Of a DNA stretch of 64,000 bases, positions 57,601 through 63,720 are shown one piece after another. Within the stretch, counting starts at the first letter, position 1; every line of letters begins with the position of its first letter. The translations under genes and the position numbers were made by a program. The DNA comes from Diphasiastrum complanatum (lineage: Eukaryota; Streptophyta; Lycopodiopsida; Lycopodiales; Lycopodiaceae), in contig CM055114.1 in assembly GCA_029204225.1 (NCBI GenBank), forward strand, positions 13,514,144 through 13,578,143, in the 5' to 3' direction. The notes under the pieces were generated by a model. It was not told the DNA's origin. It saw only the letters and a program-made list of their open reading frames with translations, and ran no database searches.

Positions 57601-60422
57601 CTCTGTCAGTTAATCAGGGATAGCAACCATCAGGTATTCTTATGTGACTTTCAGTTTATTCCAGAAGTTTCTATTTCTAGTTCTTTACAGCAGAAAGTAA
57701 ATAAATTAGAAACTTTATTGTCTAATTTTAAAGATGTTTTTCCTGAAGATTTACCGCATGGTTTACCACCTAGCAGAGATGTAGATCATGTAATAAACCT
57801 AGTACCAGGTACAACACCTATTTCTAAACCTCCGTATCGGGTCAGCCGAACAAAGGATCGAGAAATAACTAGGCAATTAACAGATTATCTTGGGAAAGGC
57901 CAAATTCAGACTAGTAGTTCACCGTGGGTATCACCAGTCCTTTTGGTGAAAAAGAAAGAGGGGACAGTGTGAGTAGTGTGCCCCGGCACGGTCCATAGCC
58001 ATGGCGGGCCTAACACAGCATAGGGACCCTGTCAGCAAGATAGGGCCCCACGTTGGGTCTCGACGTGTAGTCGGCCACGTCAGTGCCACATAGCCGACAC
58101 TTGGCAGTATGCATGCTACCAGTCCTCACATTGGGCTAGGAGGGGCTTACTCCATATCAGGGAGTAGGCAAGGTTGGGTGGATCAGTTAGTATTTGCCCT
58201 ACTATGGTGTTTAGATCTCTAACAGGCCGGCAAAAAGCGAGGTACAATTGCTCTACAGTTCTCTATCTTTGTCCCACTGGAACTATCTGTGATCGTAACG
58301 AACAGGCTAGGAGTTAGTTTTGAGTTTTTATCTTTTTTTATTAATTTTTTTATATTAAAAGGAGCTAAAGCGTAAACCTGGGAGTTAATGCACCTAAACT
58401 GGACCATCCTGTACCCAAAACATTCAGAAAACTACACAGTAATAATGCTCTTAATTAGAGCTTTCATCTGATACCCATATTGCCCAAAACAAATTAAAAA
58501 AAAAACACATTTCTGAGCATTTCTACAAAAAATCCAAAACGCGATTCTGGATCGCGTTTCCGAATCAGAGTGCAACTATGGACTTCCAATAGTAAATGCA
58601 TAAAAAAAAAAATTCAAGCTCTTGAGAGTGACATAAAGAGAAGACTAAGTCATGGGAAAAATTTGAAATTTTCCACCTTTTCAAAATCAAAAGAATCGGC
58701 GGCCCGGGCAATTCAGATGGCTGTTCAGGTGATCTCAAAATGGGGTCTCCAGAAAAGCAACGGAAAGAATCGATCCTTTTTGTCTATCACAAAAAAAAAA
58801 ATGCTAACAAAAAAAAAATGCTAAAATTACTAAAAAAATAGCGATTTATCACGCAATTCACATAGTTTACTTCTCGATACTCTCAAATAATAGAAAATCA
58901 TCATTGCATTGACCAAACTCAAGTGCTGACTCTCGAGTTCACACAATAATTGACTACATTTGTTAGAATTCAACTCAACTAAAACCACAATTCTAATTTG
59001 AATATAATCATGATTCAAACTTAAATATAACCAAGTCAAATGTTCCATTTAACATTATAAACAAGATTCAAACTCAAACATAACCCTGATTCATTACCCA
59101 TACGAAAGGTAAATAAATAAGTCACAAGACATCTAAATTCCATTGTCCACTCTCTCTTCGTTCCATTATTGAGCAGGCCACGCACAAACATGAGAAAGTA
59201 TACTGGTACTTTGTGAATTTTCAAAAGCCTTCAACTCAGTTTCACAGTCCTTGATTATTCAAAGGTTACAAAACTTAGGTTGTTCCACAGATACATTACT
59301 GGCAGTGATGGCACTTTATGAGGGATTTTGGGATTGTTTCAGGAGTGAGCAAGGTGTTTCAAATCCAGTGTGGGCACCATTAGGTTGAGCGGAGTTGTTA
59401 CCTTCCACCTACTCTATTTGGTTTATATATTGATGAGCTTTGATACTCTATTTGGTTTATATATTGATGAGTTTGAGGAGGTTATCGGCTATGATGGTAG
59501 TCTGGGTTGTAGCCTTGGAGATATACCGATTGCCATATTGCTATATGTTGATGATGTAGCTCTAGTCTCACCAACTAGAGAGGGGCTTTAAAGACATCTT
59601 AATGGTCTGCATGCTTTCTATACTAGATGGGGATTGCAGGTAAACATTTCAAAGACCGAAGTTATGGTCTTCAACACTTCCAAAGCTTTCATCCAAAGAC
59701 ATGAGTGTATCTTCGACAGCCACCCTCTAAAGGTGATTAGCGAGCAGGTAAATTTTTATGCAGGAGACTTTTTCACTATGGAATAGATTTGCATTTGGGT
59801 TCAAAAAATTTGCGGGAATCCTTGACGTGTGCAGTCGAAAGCTGATAGTCCAATTCAGTTATAAGATACTACCACTTAAACATGCTAATGCAAAACAAGT
59901 AATACCTAGGGGTGGACGAACTTCACCTCAAACCACATCAATTTTAATGGGCAAAACTTCAAAAAGCAGCTCTCTCAAGGCTCGAATGTGATCAAAACCG
60001 CATCACCTAAGCAGAAACGCATAACTAAAAGGAAAATAAAGACAAATAGCAAAGGAATGGATCGCAACTAAATTAACCACAAATAGAAGACGAATTAATC
60101 GCATCTAGTTGCGTTAGTGCCTATCAGCTTTACCCCAGCAGACAAAGAGGACGCCCACAGGTTGCTGAATGGAATCGGCAATTGAGGCACCATCTGAACC
60201 CTTCGACATTCCAGCTGCCCCTAATTTGCTGCTGGCTCTCGCTATCGATTGTCTATGTGTAAAGGCAGCAGTTGGCGTGGCAAGGACAATGGTGGAAGTG
60301 AAGTGGAGAGGAGAATGGCGGGCGGGCAGGAGGAGTTCGAGGCGATTGTGGTGATGGAGGTGGCTCAGGCCTAGCGTGGGACGAGATAGCGAGTAGGATG
60401 CGCAAGTGCACAAATTCCTCAT
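34726..60422 (-). CDS. Low-molecular-weight protein tyrosine phosphatase, six exons over 25.7 kb
   Basis: Predicted phosphatase of the LMW-PTP family, which removes phosphate from tyrosine through a cysteine-phosphate intermediate. Exons 60422-60134, 49895-49783, 49265-49130, 38431-38364, 38076-37990 and 34815-34726 join with phases 1, 0, 1, 0, 0 into 260 residues. The P-loop is CWGNICRS: nucleophile Cys95 and Arg101 of C-X5-R. The general acid is Asp220 in [26 protein letters not shown] and MCSYCKNHN are further family blocks. The roughly 85-residue N-terminus, rich in Ser, Arg and His with few acidic residues, looks like a plastid transit peptide, as expected for the plant form. Trp96 replaces the usual Leu of CLGN. 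Introns are 10238, 517, 10698, 287 and 3174 bp and hold most retroelements here. No disabling change was seen. Confidence 0.9.
34816..36380. other. LMW-PTP intron 5, left part
   Basis: Contains the GGTTCGAACC-rich palindromic segment at 35170-35345. The rest shows no supported feature. Confidence 0.5.
35170..35345. repeat. Palindromic GGTTCGAACC-rich segment (MITE-like)
   Basis: Starts CATAGTTACCACGAACCGCG and ends GGTAACC, with at least six GATTCGAAC / GGTTCGAAC motifs in both directions and a GGCCTGGCC centre. The CATAGTTAC start matches the repeat at 6784. Confidence 0.6.
36393..36783 (-). pseudogene. BED-type zinc-finger ORF (hAT-like), degenerate
   Basis: Minus strand in intron 5. [20 protein letters not shown] followed by [20 protein letters not shown] and [14 protein letters not shown] follows the layout of BED fingers found at the N-terminus of hAT transposases (Cys-X2-Cys, then a helix, then C..vp.e). 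The first expected zinc-binding histidine of the helix appears as Tyr, so zinc binding is doubtful. The tail is a GQ dipeptide run from a hexanucleotide repeat (36495-36510). No DDE domain follows nearby. Confidence 0.5.
37582..37622. repeat. Strong hairpin, two 7-bp stems
   Basis: GCTCCTC and CACGGCT pair with AGCCGTG and GAGGAGC around an 11-nt loop with a short bulge, and A/T tracts extend the pairing outward. Lies in intron 5 beside the repeat fragment at 37640-37695. Confidence 0.8.
37640..37695. mobile_element. Fragment of the GAAACGCGTTTC repeat
   Basis: Homopolymer tract, GAGAAACGCGTTTCTGG and GCAACTATGC, the same end as copies at 11008-11058 and 58550-58580. Confidence 0.5.
37990..38076 (-). 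CDS. LMW-PTP exon 5
   Basis: 29 codons after acceptor [27 protein letters not shown] and YGGPAGFEM, then donor GTACAT. Holds the general acid Asp in DPYY. The exon's own GTAAGG start looks like a donor, but the family alignment requires it as coding. Confidence 0.88.
38364..38431 (-). CDS. LMW-PTP exon 4
   Basis: 68 nt after acceptor TATGCAG: completes Glu, then [20 protein letters not shown] and QK, donor GTTGCC. Matches the plant family block between the AMD motif and the MCSYC block. Confidence 0.88.
38432..39470. other. LMW-PTP intron 3, left part
   Basis: No gene supported. A (GA)15 repeat is at 39381-39411. An Ala/Glu-rich short minus-strand frame at 39145-39339 has no recognised motif. 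Confidence 0.45.
39381..39411. repeat. (GA)n microsatellite
   Basis: About 31 bp of pure GA repeat; no LINE tail next to it. Confidence 0.95.
39475..39525. mobile_element. Fragment of small interspersed repeat
   Basis: GCGTAAACCTGGGAGTTAAT, then GCACCTAAATTGGACCATC; the same blocks begin the copy at 58370. Confidence 0.5.
39720..40025 (-). mobile_element. Copia RNase H C-terminal fragment
   Basis: Minus strand reads [40 protein letters not shown] and [11 protein letters not shown], the C-terminal signature of copia polyproteins, out of any full element. Lies between two pieces of the small repeat. Confidence 0.75.
40035..40185. mobile_element. Small interspersed repeat (MITE-like)
   Basis: Poly-T run, then GGGTATCAGATGAAAACTCT, GAGCATTATTACTGTGTAGT and ATGGTCCAGTTTAGGTGCAT. 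It is the reverse of the copy at 58370-58580. Confidence 0.55.
40556..40812 (+). repeat. Gypsy A 5' LTR
   Basis: 257 bp, TGTGAG...TTACA, the same length as the LTR at 57968-58224 and closely similar. GC-richer than surroundings. Confidence 0.85.
40814..40826 (+). promoter_or_regulatory. Gypsy A primer-binding site
   Basis: TGGTTTCAGAGCC, one base from the initiator-Met form, one base after the LTR. Confidence 0.7.
41622..42690 (+). pseudogene. Gypsy A gag
   Basis: Starts [20 protein letters not shown]; includes [20 protein letters not shown] and, after a frameshift at about 42060, [18 protein letters not shown] and a basic lysine-rich end. This is the capsid-forming part. Compared with the copy at 56171-57100, the CCHC zinc knuckle has been cut out near 42631. 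Confidence 0.75.
42633..43393 (+). pseudogene. Gypsy A protease region
   Basis: [20 protein letters not shown] is the aspartic protease motif of gypsy elements (usual D-S/T-G-A, here DDGA). It is followed by broken sequence and [14 protein letters not shown], leading toward RT. Frame breaks at 42950 and 43164. Confidence 0.75.
43395..43900 (+). pseudogene. Gypsy A reverse transcriptase (broken)
   Basis: [47 protein letters not shown] and [11 protein letters not shown] are RT blocks, including the catalytic LDD. The N-terminal RT portion is deleted just before [10 protein letters not shown], and several stops follow. Confidence 0.8.
43933..44983 (+). pseudogene. Gypsy A RNase H end and integrase, part 1
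   Basis: [12 protein letters not shown] marks the RNase H end. Then an H2C2-type segment ([11 protein letters not shown] ... CQKCQV), [29 protein letters not shown] and [14 protein letters not shown] give the integrase core, ending FAYNST where the solo LTR is inserted. Confidence 0.85.
44968..45436 (-). mobile_element. Solo LTR inserted in gypsy A integrase
   Basis: 469 bp flanked by the 5-bp duplication AGTAC (44963-44967 and 45437-45441). On the minus strand it starts TGTTATG and ends GTAATA (a CA end with one change). Its body resembles the gypsy B LTR at 55770-56169 in layout, e.g. CCCATACCACC. Removing it rejoins [10 protein letters not shown], the conserved integrase motif. Confidence 0.85.
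45442..45775 (+). pseudogene. Gypsy A integrase, part 2
   Basis: [20 protein letters not shown] then [19 protein letters not shown], a stop, and [20 protein letters not shown] and [11 protein letters not shown]. This is the C-terminal integrase region; sequence similarity is lost after about 45775. Confidence 0.8.
45776..47385. other. Long AT-rich tract without ORFs
   Basis: About 1.6 kb in intron 3 with no open frame of note on either strand. Repeated TCTAGAATA motifs and its position behind a retroelement suggest a large LTR or its remnant, but no ends were found. Confidence 0.35.
47386..49129. other. LMW-PTP intron 3, right part
   Basis: A short (GA)n at 47540-47561. No other feature supported. 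Confidence 0.4.
49130..49265 (-). CDS. LMW-PTP exon 3
   Basis: 136 nt after acceptor [46 protein letters not shown] and DKKNK, then donor GTGTGC. Carries the conserved FDYILAMD block of the family. Confidence 0.9.
49783..49895 (-). CDS. LMW-PTP exon 2 (rest of P-loop)
   Basis: 113 nt after acceptor TTGTCCAG. Completes Gly97 and encodes [20 protein letters not shown] and [14 protein letters not shown]. Contains catalytic Arg101. The donor GTCTTC is weak apart from its GT; the family alignment fixes the boundary. Confidence 0.9.
49914..49982. repeat. (CT)n microsatellite
   Basis: About 69 bp of CT repeat, 19 bp upstream of exon 2 on the coding strand side, followed by a C8 run and a LINE tail. 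On the coding (minus) strand it is (AG)n, so it is not a polypyrimidine tract for that exon. Confidence 0.95.
49999..50119 (+). mobile_element. LINE 3' tail copy ending in (CT)n
   Basis: Plus strand: ACATACTTGACATGTATTAG, hairpin ATGCC-TTTT-GGCAT, AAAGACATTAATAAAG, then GCGCTCTCTCTTT and about 55 bp of CT repeat (50063-50119). Only about 60 bp of element, with CT repeats on both sides. Confidence 0.8.
50305..52112 (+). mobile_element. LINE relic with RT, preceded by a tail copy
   Basis: A tail copy (50305-50352: CTTGACATGTAT, ACATGCCTTTTGGCAT) runs straight into LINE coding sequence: [20 protein letters not shown] (50430), RT at 50802-51200 and C-terminal region to [20 protein letters not shown] at 52110, where gypsy B LTR sequence takes over. 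The LINE's own 3' end is missing. Confidence 0.8.
50802..51200 (+). pseudogene. LINE reverse transcriptase (broken)
   Basis: [40 protein letters not shown] and [14 protein letters not shown]; the YADD box appears as YLDDVVLVS near 51137 after a stop. Same family as 5031-5898. Confidence 0.85.
52112..52204 (-). repeat. Gypsy B 3' LTR, truncated
   Basis: Matches the first 90 bp or so of the LTR at 55770-56169 (TGTTAGGGACCC start at 52204). It has about 25 bp of extra sequence near 52155-52175 and is cut at the LINE junction. Confidence 0.8.
52240..52335 (-). pseudogene. Gypsy B chromodomain
   Basis: [20 protein letters not shown] follows the chromodomain pattern (Y, W..., W) that in chromoviruses directs integration to modified histones. 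A stop precedes it, so it is cut from integrase. Confidence 0.8.
52668..53205 (-). pseudogene. Gypsy B integrase
   Basis: [40 protein letters not shown] and [20 protein letters not shown] are gypsy integrase blocks, followed by the GPF-type region ([14 protein letters not shown]) near 52560. Its 5' side is fused to copia gag. Confidence 0.85.
53205..53773 (-). pseudogene. Copia D gag fragment
   Basis: [20 protein letters not shown] and [18 protein letters not shown], a stop where Trp is expected, then [20 protein letters not shown] and [20 protein letters not shown], the UBN2-type gag of copia. The open frame passes directly into gypsy integrase at YAIWVIVDR. Confidence 0.8.
54487..54975 (-). 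repeat. Copia D 5' LTR
   Basis: 489 bp with TG...CA ends and the primer site directly adjacent. It contains the (GA)n run at 54575-54629 in mid-LTR. Confidence 0.85.
54575..54629. repeat. (GA)n microsatellite in LTR
   Basis: About 55 bp pure GA repeat. Confidence 0.95.
55152..55721 (-). pseudogene. Gypsy B reverse transcriptase
   Basis: [60 protein letters not shown] and [19 protein letters not shown] cover RT including catalytic YLDD; a stop divides it at 55473. Copying of element RNA is its family role. Confidence 0.88.
55755..55767 (-). promoter_or_regulatory. Gypsy B primer-binding site
   Basis: TGGTATCAGAGCC, two bases after the LTR end. Confidence 0.85.
55770..56169 (-). repeat. Gypsy B 5' LTR
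   Basis: 400 bp, TGTTAGGG...TGTAACA on the minus strand. Directly abuts gypsy A' gag at 56170. Confidence 0.85.
56171..57972 (+). pseudogene. Gypsy A' gag-protease-RT start
   Basis: Two long open pieces (56171-56713 and 57040-57972) separated by a stop and shifts. The second, 310 codons, runs from the CCHC knuckle [14 protein letters not shown] (Cys-X2-Cys-X4-His-X4-Cys) through protease [40 protein letters not shown], and [17 protein letters not shown] to the RT onset. A direct 18-bp duplication (GACATTTTACATACCTC) lies at 56402-56436. The frame reads into the LTR, showing a deletion joint. Confidence 0.82.
57968..58224 (+). repeat. Gypsy A' 3' LTR
   Basis: 257 bp, ends CTAACA. Differs from 40556-40812 mainly by substitutions. 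Confidence 0.85.
58370..58580. mobile_element. Small interspersed repeat, longest copy
   Basis: GCGTAAACCTGGGAGTTAAT, GGACCATCC, CTACACAGTAATAATGCTCT, GATACCCATATTGCCC, poly-A, then CGCGATTCTGGATCGCGTTT and GTGCAACTATGG. Non-coding. Confidence 0.6.
58581..59235. other. Non-coding, AT-rich
   Basis: A short plus-strand frame (58600-58790, Lys/Ser-rich, [17 protein letters not shown]) has coding-like text but no motif or splice support. Nothing else seen. Confidence 0.35.
59236..59750 (+). mobile_element. LINE RT fragment in intron 1
   Basis: Reads [59 protein letters not shown], then [15 protein letters not shown] (YVDD) and [21 protein letters not shown] 35-36 bp direct duplication (ACTCTATTTGGTTTATATAT) at 59407-59476 shifts the frame. 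Same LINE family as elsewhere; no tail. Confidence 0.8.
59751..60133. other. LMW-PTP intron 1, promoter-proximal end
   Basis: No element recognised apart from a GAGCAGG junction with the LINE fragment. Confidence 0.4.
60134..60422 (-). CDS. LMW-PTP exon 1 (transit peptide and P-loop start)
   Basis: Starts at ATG 60422-60420, the first methionine after the GT/GA repeat region; an upstream in-frame ATG at 60521 would put the repeats into protein and is unlikely. Encodes [20 protein letters not shown] ... [11 protein letters not shown] plus the first base of Gly97, then donor GTAAAG (60133-60128). Contains nucleophile Cys95. Confidence 0.85.
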
Positions 60423-60434
60423 ACCCGCTAAGAC

Positions 60435-60438
<4 letters not shown>

Positions 60439-60509
<71 letters not shown>

Positions 60510-60510
60510 A
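60439..60510. repeat. Compound (TC)n(AC)n repeat in LMW-PTP leader
   Basis: (TC) at about 60448-60488 then (AC) to 60509; on the coding strand (GT)n(GA)n ending about 20-25 bp before the start codon, so probably in the 5' leader or core promoter. Confidence 0.9.
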
Positions 60511-61039
60511 ACTATTGACAAGTACTTGGGGGTTCAAAAACACCTTACAATTGTATTTCACTAAGAAAATGGATAGGTTGTGATTACCCTCAACACTATA
60601 TTCCGTCCAAAGCGAACGTCGCCCGAAGATTTGTTGTATCAGAACGATTACTGCATTTGGCTCATTACGTATTGGATACCTGTTGCATATTATGCCCATT
60701 TTCAAATAAATTAAAAAGCAGAAAATGCATGCATATTTTTCAAAGGCAGATTCTGCTTTTTTTTTTTTGCCTGTCTGTGCCCGTCCATTCGGATTTCGTA
60801 CAGCTACCACGTGGCACATTTGTGTTGGTCAGTCAAAGTCAAACCTGTCTATTATGCTTCGTAATGTGCTTTTGAAAAAATTTCAGGTATCCATTATGCA
60901 ATGGAAGGAGCCGGGCAAAGGCCATTCTGCCTGGTTCACAATACTACAATATGTTTTTGCTGCAAACGAAGAACATTTTGCATTTCAGATGCGACTCACT
61001 GTTGTTGGGAAGGCTTGCGTCCCTCCTACATATATGCTA
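60511..61039. other. Upstream flank of LMW-PTP
   Basis: Should include the phosphatase promoter; no clear TATA box was seen. A plus-strand frame at 60725-61168 has no recognised motif. Confidence 0.4.
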
Positions 61040-61410
61040 CATGTTTTTGGAGTTGGTTACATGGTAACAAACACCTACAATCCATGTTTTTACTATTCAT
61101 ATGATGCTTGCGACCTGCTACAAAAATTTCTTGGCATCCCTCAACCTACTACAAGTCACTCCACTTAGTAATGACTATTTTTTAAATGTATTTGGCTGTT
61201 TGGACATTTTTCTATCCAACAAAGTACTCAGTACTCACTACGTCCGCCGACTTGGATACAGTAACACTGTTTGCGCTTCCCTATGCAACATACACAATCA
61301 TGAAGCATGGACTATAAGAGAACTAGCTCAGTTAACACTTATAAGGTATGAAGCTGAACCAGGTAGGGTTTTCACTTATGAAAGAAGACTTAATGTTAAT
61401 ATAAATAGTA
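61040..61410 (+). repeat. Degenerate segmental duplication, copy 1
   Basis: TTGGTTACATGGTAACAAAC ... TTCTTGGCATCCCTCAACCT ... GAAGCATGGACTATAAGAGA ... ATGTTAATATAA. Its two halves recur, separated, at 61940-62110 and 62455-62618. The plus-strand frames (61101-61424) are of unknown meaning. Confidence 0.75.
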
Positions 61411-61939
61411 CGAAAATGATGTGAACTACTTTACATCTTAGGATGGTTAAGTTCTAATACATGAATGTTTTTTTCGATGCTTTACGCTCTTCTGATTCTG
61501 GAAGCATTAAACAACCCCTAATACGAAAGTGTTGTAACAATGTCTTTTGCTGCAAAAATGCATAATTATGTTGCTCATAGTCTTAATGGTTATTGTAGAT
61601 CATGGACTAGTAGCCATACACATTGGCAAGCACCCAACAACAAAATCCATAAAATGTGTGCACGTATTGCTTAAGTTCGTATCGTGAGTAAGGTAAAATG
61701 GGCCAGTGTGGCAAGGGCCCTGACAACCATCAAAATTTTGTCATACTACGCTTCTTAATGTTGATTAGGACTAAAATAATATAAAAACATACTACTTTCT
61801 AATAGTCTACTATCCAGTAAATCGTAAATTGTTCTCAACAAAGATAACAACCGGATGTCAGCGTAGCCACTTTTTCATCGCACTAAATTTTGTGGTATGT
61901 TGTTGTGAGATGGTGGCAGGTATTTTTTTGGGGTTGGTT

Positions 61940-62110
61940 ACATGGTAAAAAACACATACAGTCCATATTTATACTATTCCTATGCTACCTACAACCTACT
62001 ACAACATTTTCTTGGCATTCCTCAATCTGATGTGACCTATTCCACTTAATAATGACTTTTTTATTGATGTAGTTGGCTATTTGAACATTTTGCTATCAAC
62101 ACAATAGCAT
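61940..62110 (+). repeat. Degenerate segmental duplication, copy 2 first half
   Basis: GGTTGGTTACATGGTAAAAA ... TTTCTTGGCATTCCTCAATC ... TTGGCTATTTGAACATTTTG match 61045-61220. Confidence 0.75.
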
Positions 62111-62454
62111 TTGGTAGCATACCAGCGATCTAATATCCATAAAAGGTAGGCCAAACCTAGTACAGTACTGACATTTTAAACTCTACCATAAGTTTACTAG
62201 GTTATGATACATTCAATAGTAACAATGTGACCATGATTGCATTGCATTTTGGTTGATGATGATCATTATACTTTACTTGCTTTTGCACTACTACAAACTA
62301 TGAAGCTTGTCTACATAGGATAATGATTGATTGCTTTCCGAAATACACTTTTTTAGGGTTTATGCTAGCTATCACTCTCTCTTATTCATGTGACTATGTT
62401 ACAGCTTGATGTGAGTCTACAATGCGTGTTACACGCTCCTTGGTCTACTTAGTA

Positions 62455-62618
62455 CTCACTACGTCCAACTTGGATGCAATAGCACTATTTTTGCTTCCTT
62501 GTGCAACAGACACAATATCGAAGCATGGACTATCAAAGCACTAGCTCAACTAACACTTATAAGGTATGAAACTGGTAGGATTTTCACTTATGAAAGATGA
62601 CTTAGTGGTAATATAAGC
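62455..62618 (+). repeat. Degenerate segmental duplication, copy 2 second half
   Basis: ACTCACTACGTCCAACTTGG ... GAAGCATGGACTATCAAAGC ... TATGAAAGATGACTTAGTGG match 61232-61408. Similarity ends at the gypsy LTR start at 62619. Confidence 0.75.
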
Positions 62619-63530
62619 TGTTGGAGGGTTTGCGGATATCGAGACAACCCTAACCCTAGTTAATAAGTGAGAGATTTGGCACCCTGCGTGTGTAAATCCA
62701 ACCTGATGATCACATAGTTATTGATTAGTTAGAAGCTATCATAAGAACTTTAGGCCTATTTGCGGGACTTTTAATGTCGCAAGGCCTAGAGAGAGAGAGA
62801 AGAGTAAGATCTATCATTGCTTGAGTAGTGTTAATTGCTAGTGTATTGGGCAAGTTGCAAATGTTTGAAGTTGGCAACAAAATTCTGAAAAATCAGAAAC
62901 TTTCGGATTTTCTATTTTTTTTCTGCCATGTTTGATCCATGTTTTTCACTACCGTTTGTTTCTATAATTTGATCTGAATAGATACAATTGTAGAGCATTG
63001 AAAGAGCTTTCTAGAGGTATAATTTTTTTCTCATTTCGTTAAGTATTGAGAAAGTTACAAATTTTTAAATATGTCAAAAAAAAATTATGTAACCTTGTCA
63101 TTAGCTTCAGCAATGTCATTGCTAGCAGCTGCACCTATCTACAAGGATCAAAATCAACAATCATTATCTTGGGATCCTTTTTTGGATGTTGTCGACAGAG
63201 CGAATTTGGCCTCCTTATATAAGGCTTAGAACCCCTTGTGCATTTAGTAATGCAAGGTCCCAACTCCCCTATACATAGGTTCTTTTAGAATAGAGTCTCT
63301 ATGCATGGATCTTCTATTCATAGAACTGTTATTGATACTCTACACATGCACATATGGTCCCAAACCTTGTACTAACTCCATTTAGTGTGTTCTGGACCTC
63401 ACAAAGATATTAGTTACTTTCGGGTCACGTCTAGGATGACGTGGCATAACTGACAGCTTGTTTCACTGGAGTACCGTGTATCCAAGACTAGGAGTATACT
63501 GAATTCTATGTACTGGTCATGGACATAACA
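62619..63530 (-). repeat. Gypsy G 3' LTR
   Basis: 912 bp; on the minus strand starts TGTTATG and ends CTCCAACA. A palindromic TATA element CCTTATATAAGG is at 63213-63224. Confidence 0.7.
63213..63224 (-). promoter_or_regulatory. TATA element of gypsy G LTR
   Basis: CCTTATATAAGG, in a G/C-flanked context about 305 bp into the LTR. Strand follows the element; the motif itself is symmetrical. Confidence 0.55.
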
Positions 63531-63589
63531 TTCTTCCCCCCTTGAACTGCTCATGTCCTCATAAGCTGAACTTAGAGAAATTTTTCTTT

Positions 63590-63720
63590 ATGCTATCAAC
63601 TTTCTCCCACGAATCATCATCCTCAGTATGACCTTTCCACCAAATTAAGCACTCAGAGATAGGCACTACCATATCAAATTTTGAATTGAACTTCACTTTC
63701 AAACTGATCAATAGTGCACA
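63590..63720 (-). pseudogene. Gypsy G chromodomain
   Basis: ECLIWWKGHTEDDDSWEKVD fits a chromodomain; the first cage aromatic (usual Tyr) is Cys. It precedes the polypurine tract as in other chromoviruses. Confidence 0.75.

Larger units (their letters stand above)
56170..58224 (+). mobile_element. Gypsy A' : deletion derivative of gypsy A family
   Basis: Gag from [11 protein letters not shown], zinc knuckle [14 protein letters not shown], protease [12 protein letters not shown] start ([18 protein letters not shown]), then directly the 3' LTR (57968-58224). Rest of pol is deleted. The 5' side is cut at the gypsy B LTR. It retains the zinc knuckle that gypsy A has lost. Confidence 0.85.

Noticed and set aside
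58570-58824. Lys/Ser-rich small ORF as a gene
   Set aside because: Its ATG falls at the end of the small repeat, it runs into poly-A and no homologue or splice sites are evident.
60423-60521. Start of the phosphatase at the upstream ATG 60521
   Set aside because: It would place VCVCVCV and ERERER repeats in the protein; the ATG at 60422 gives a normal transit-peptide-like start.
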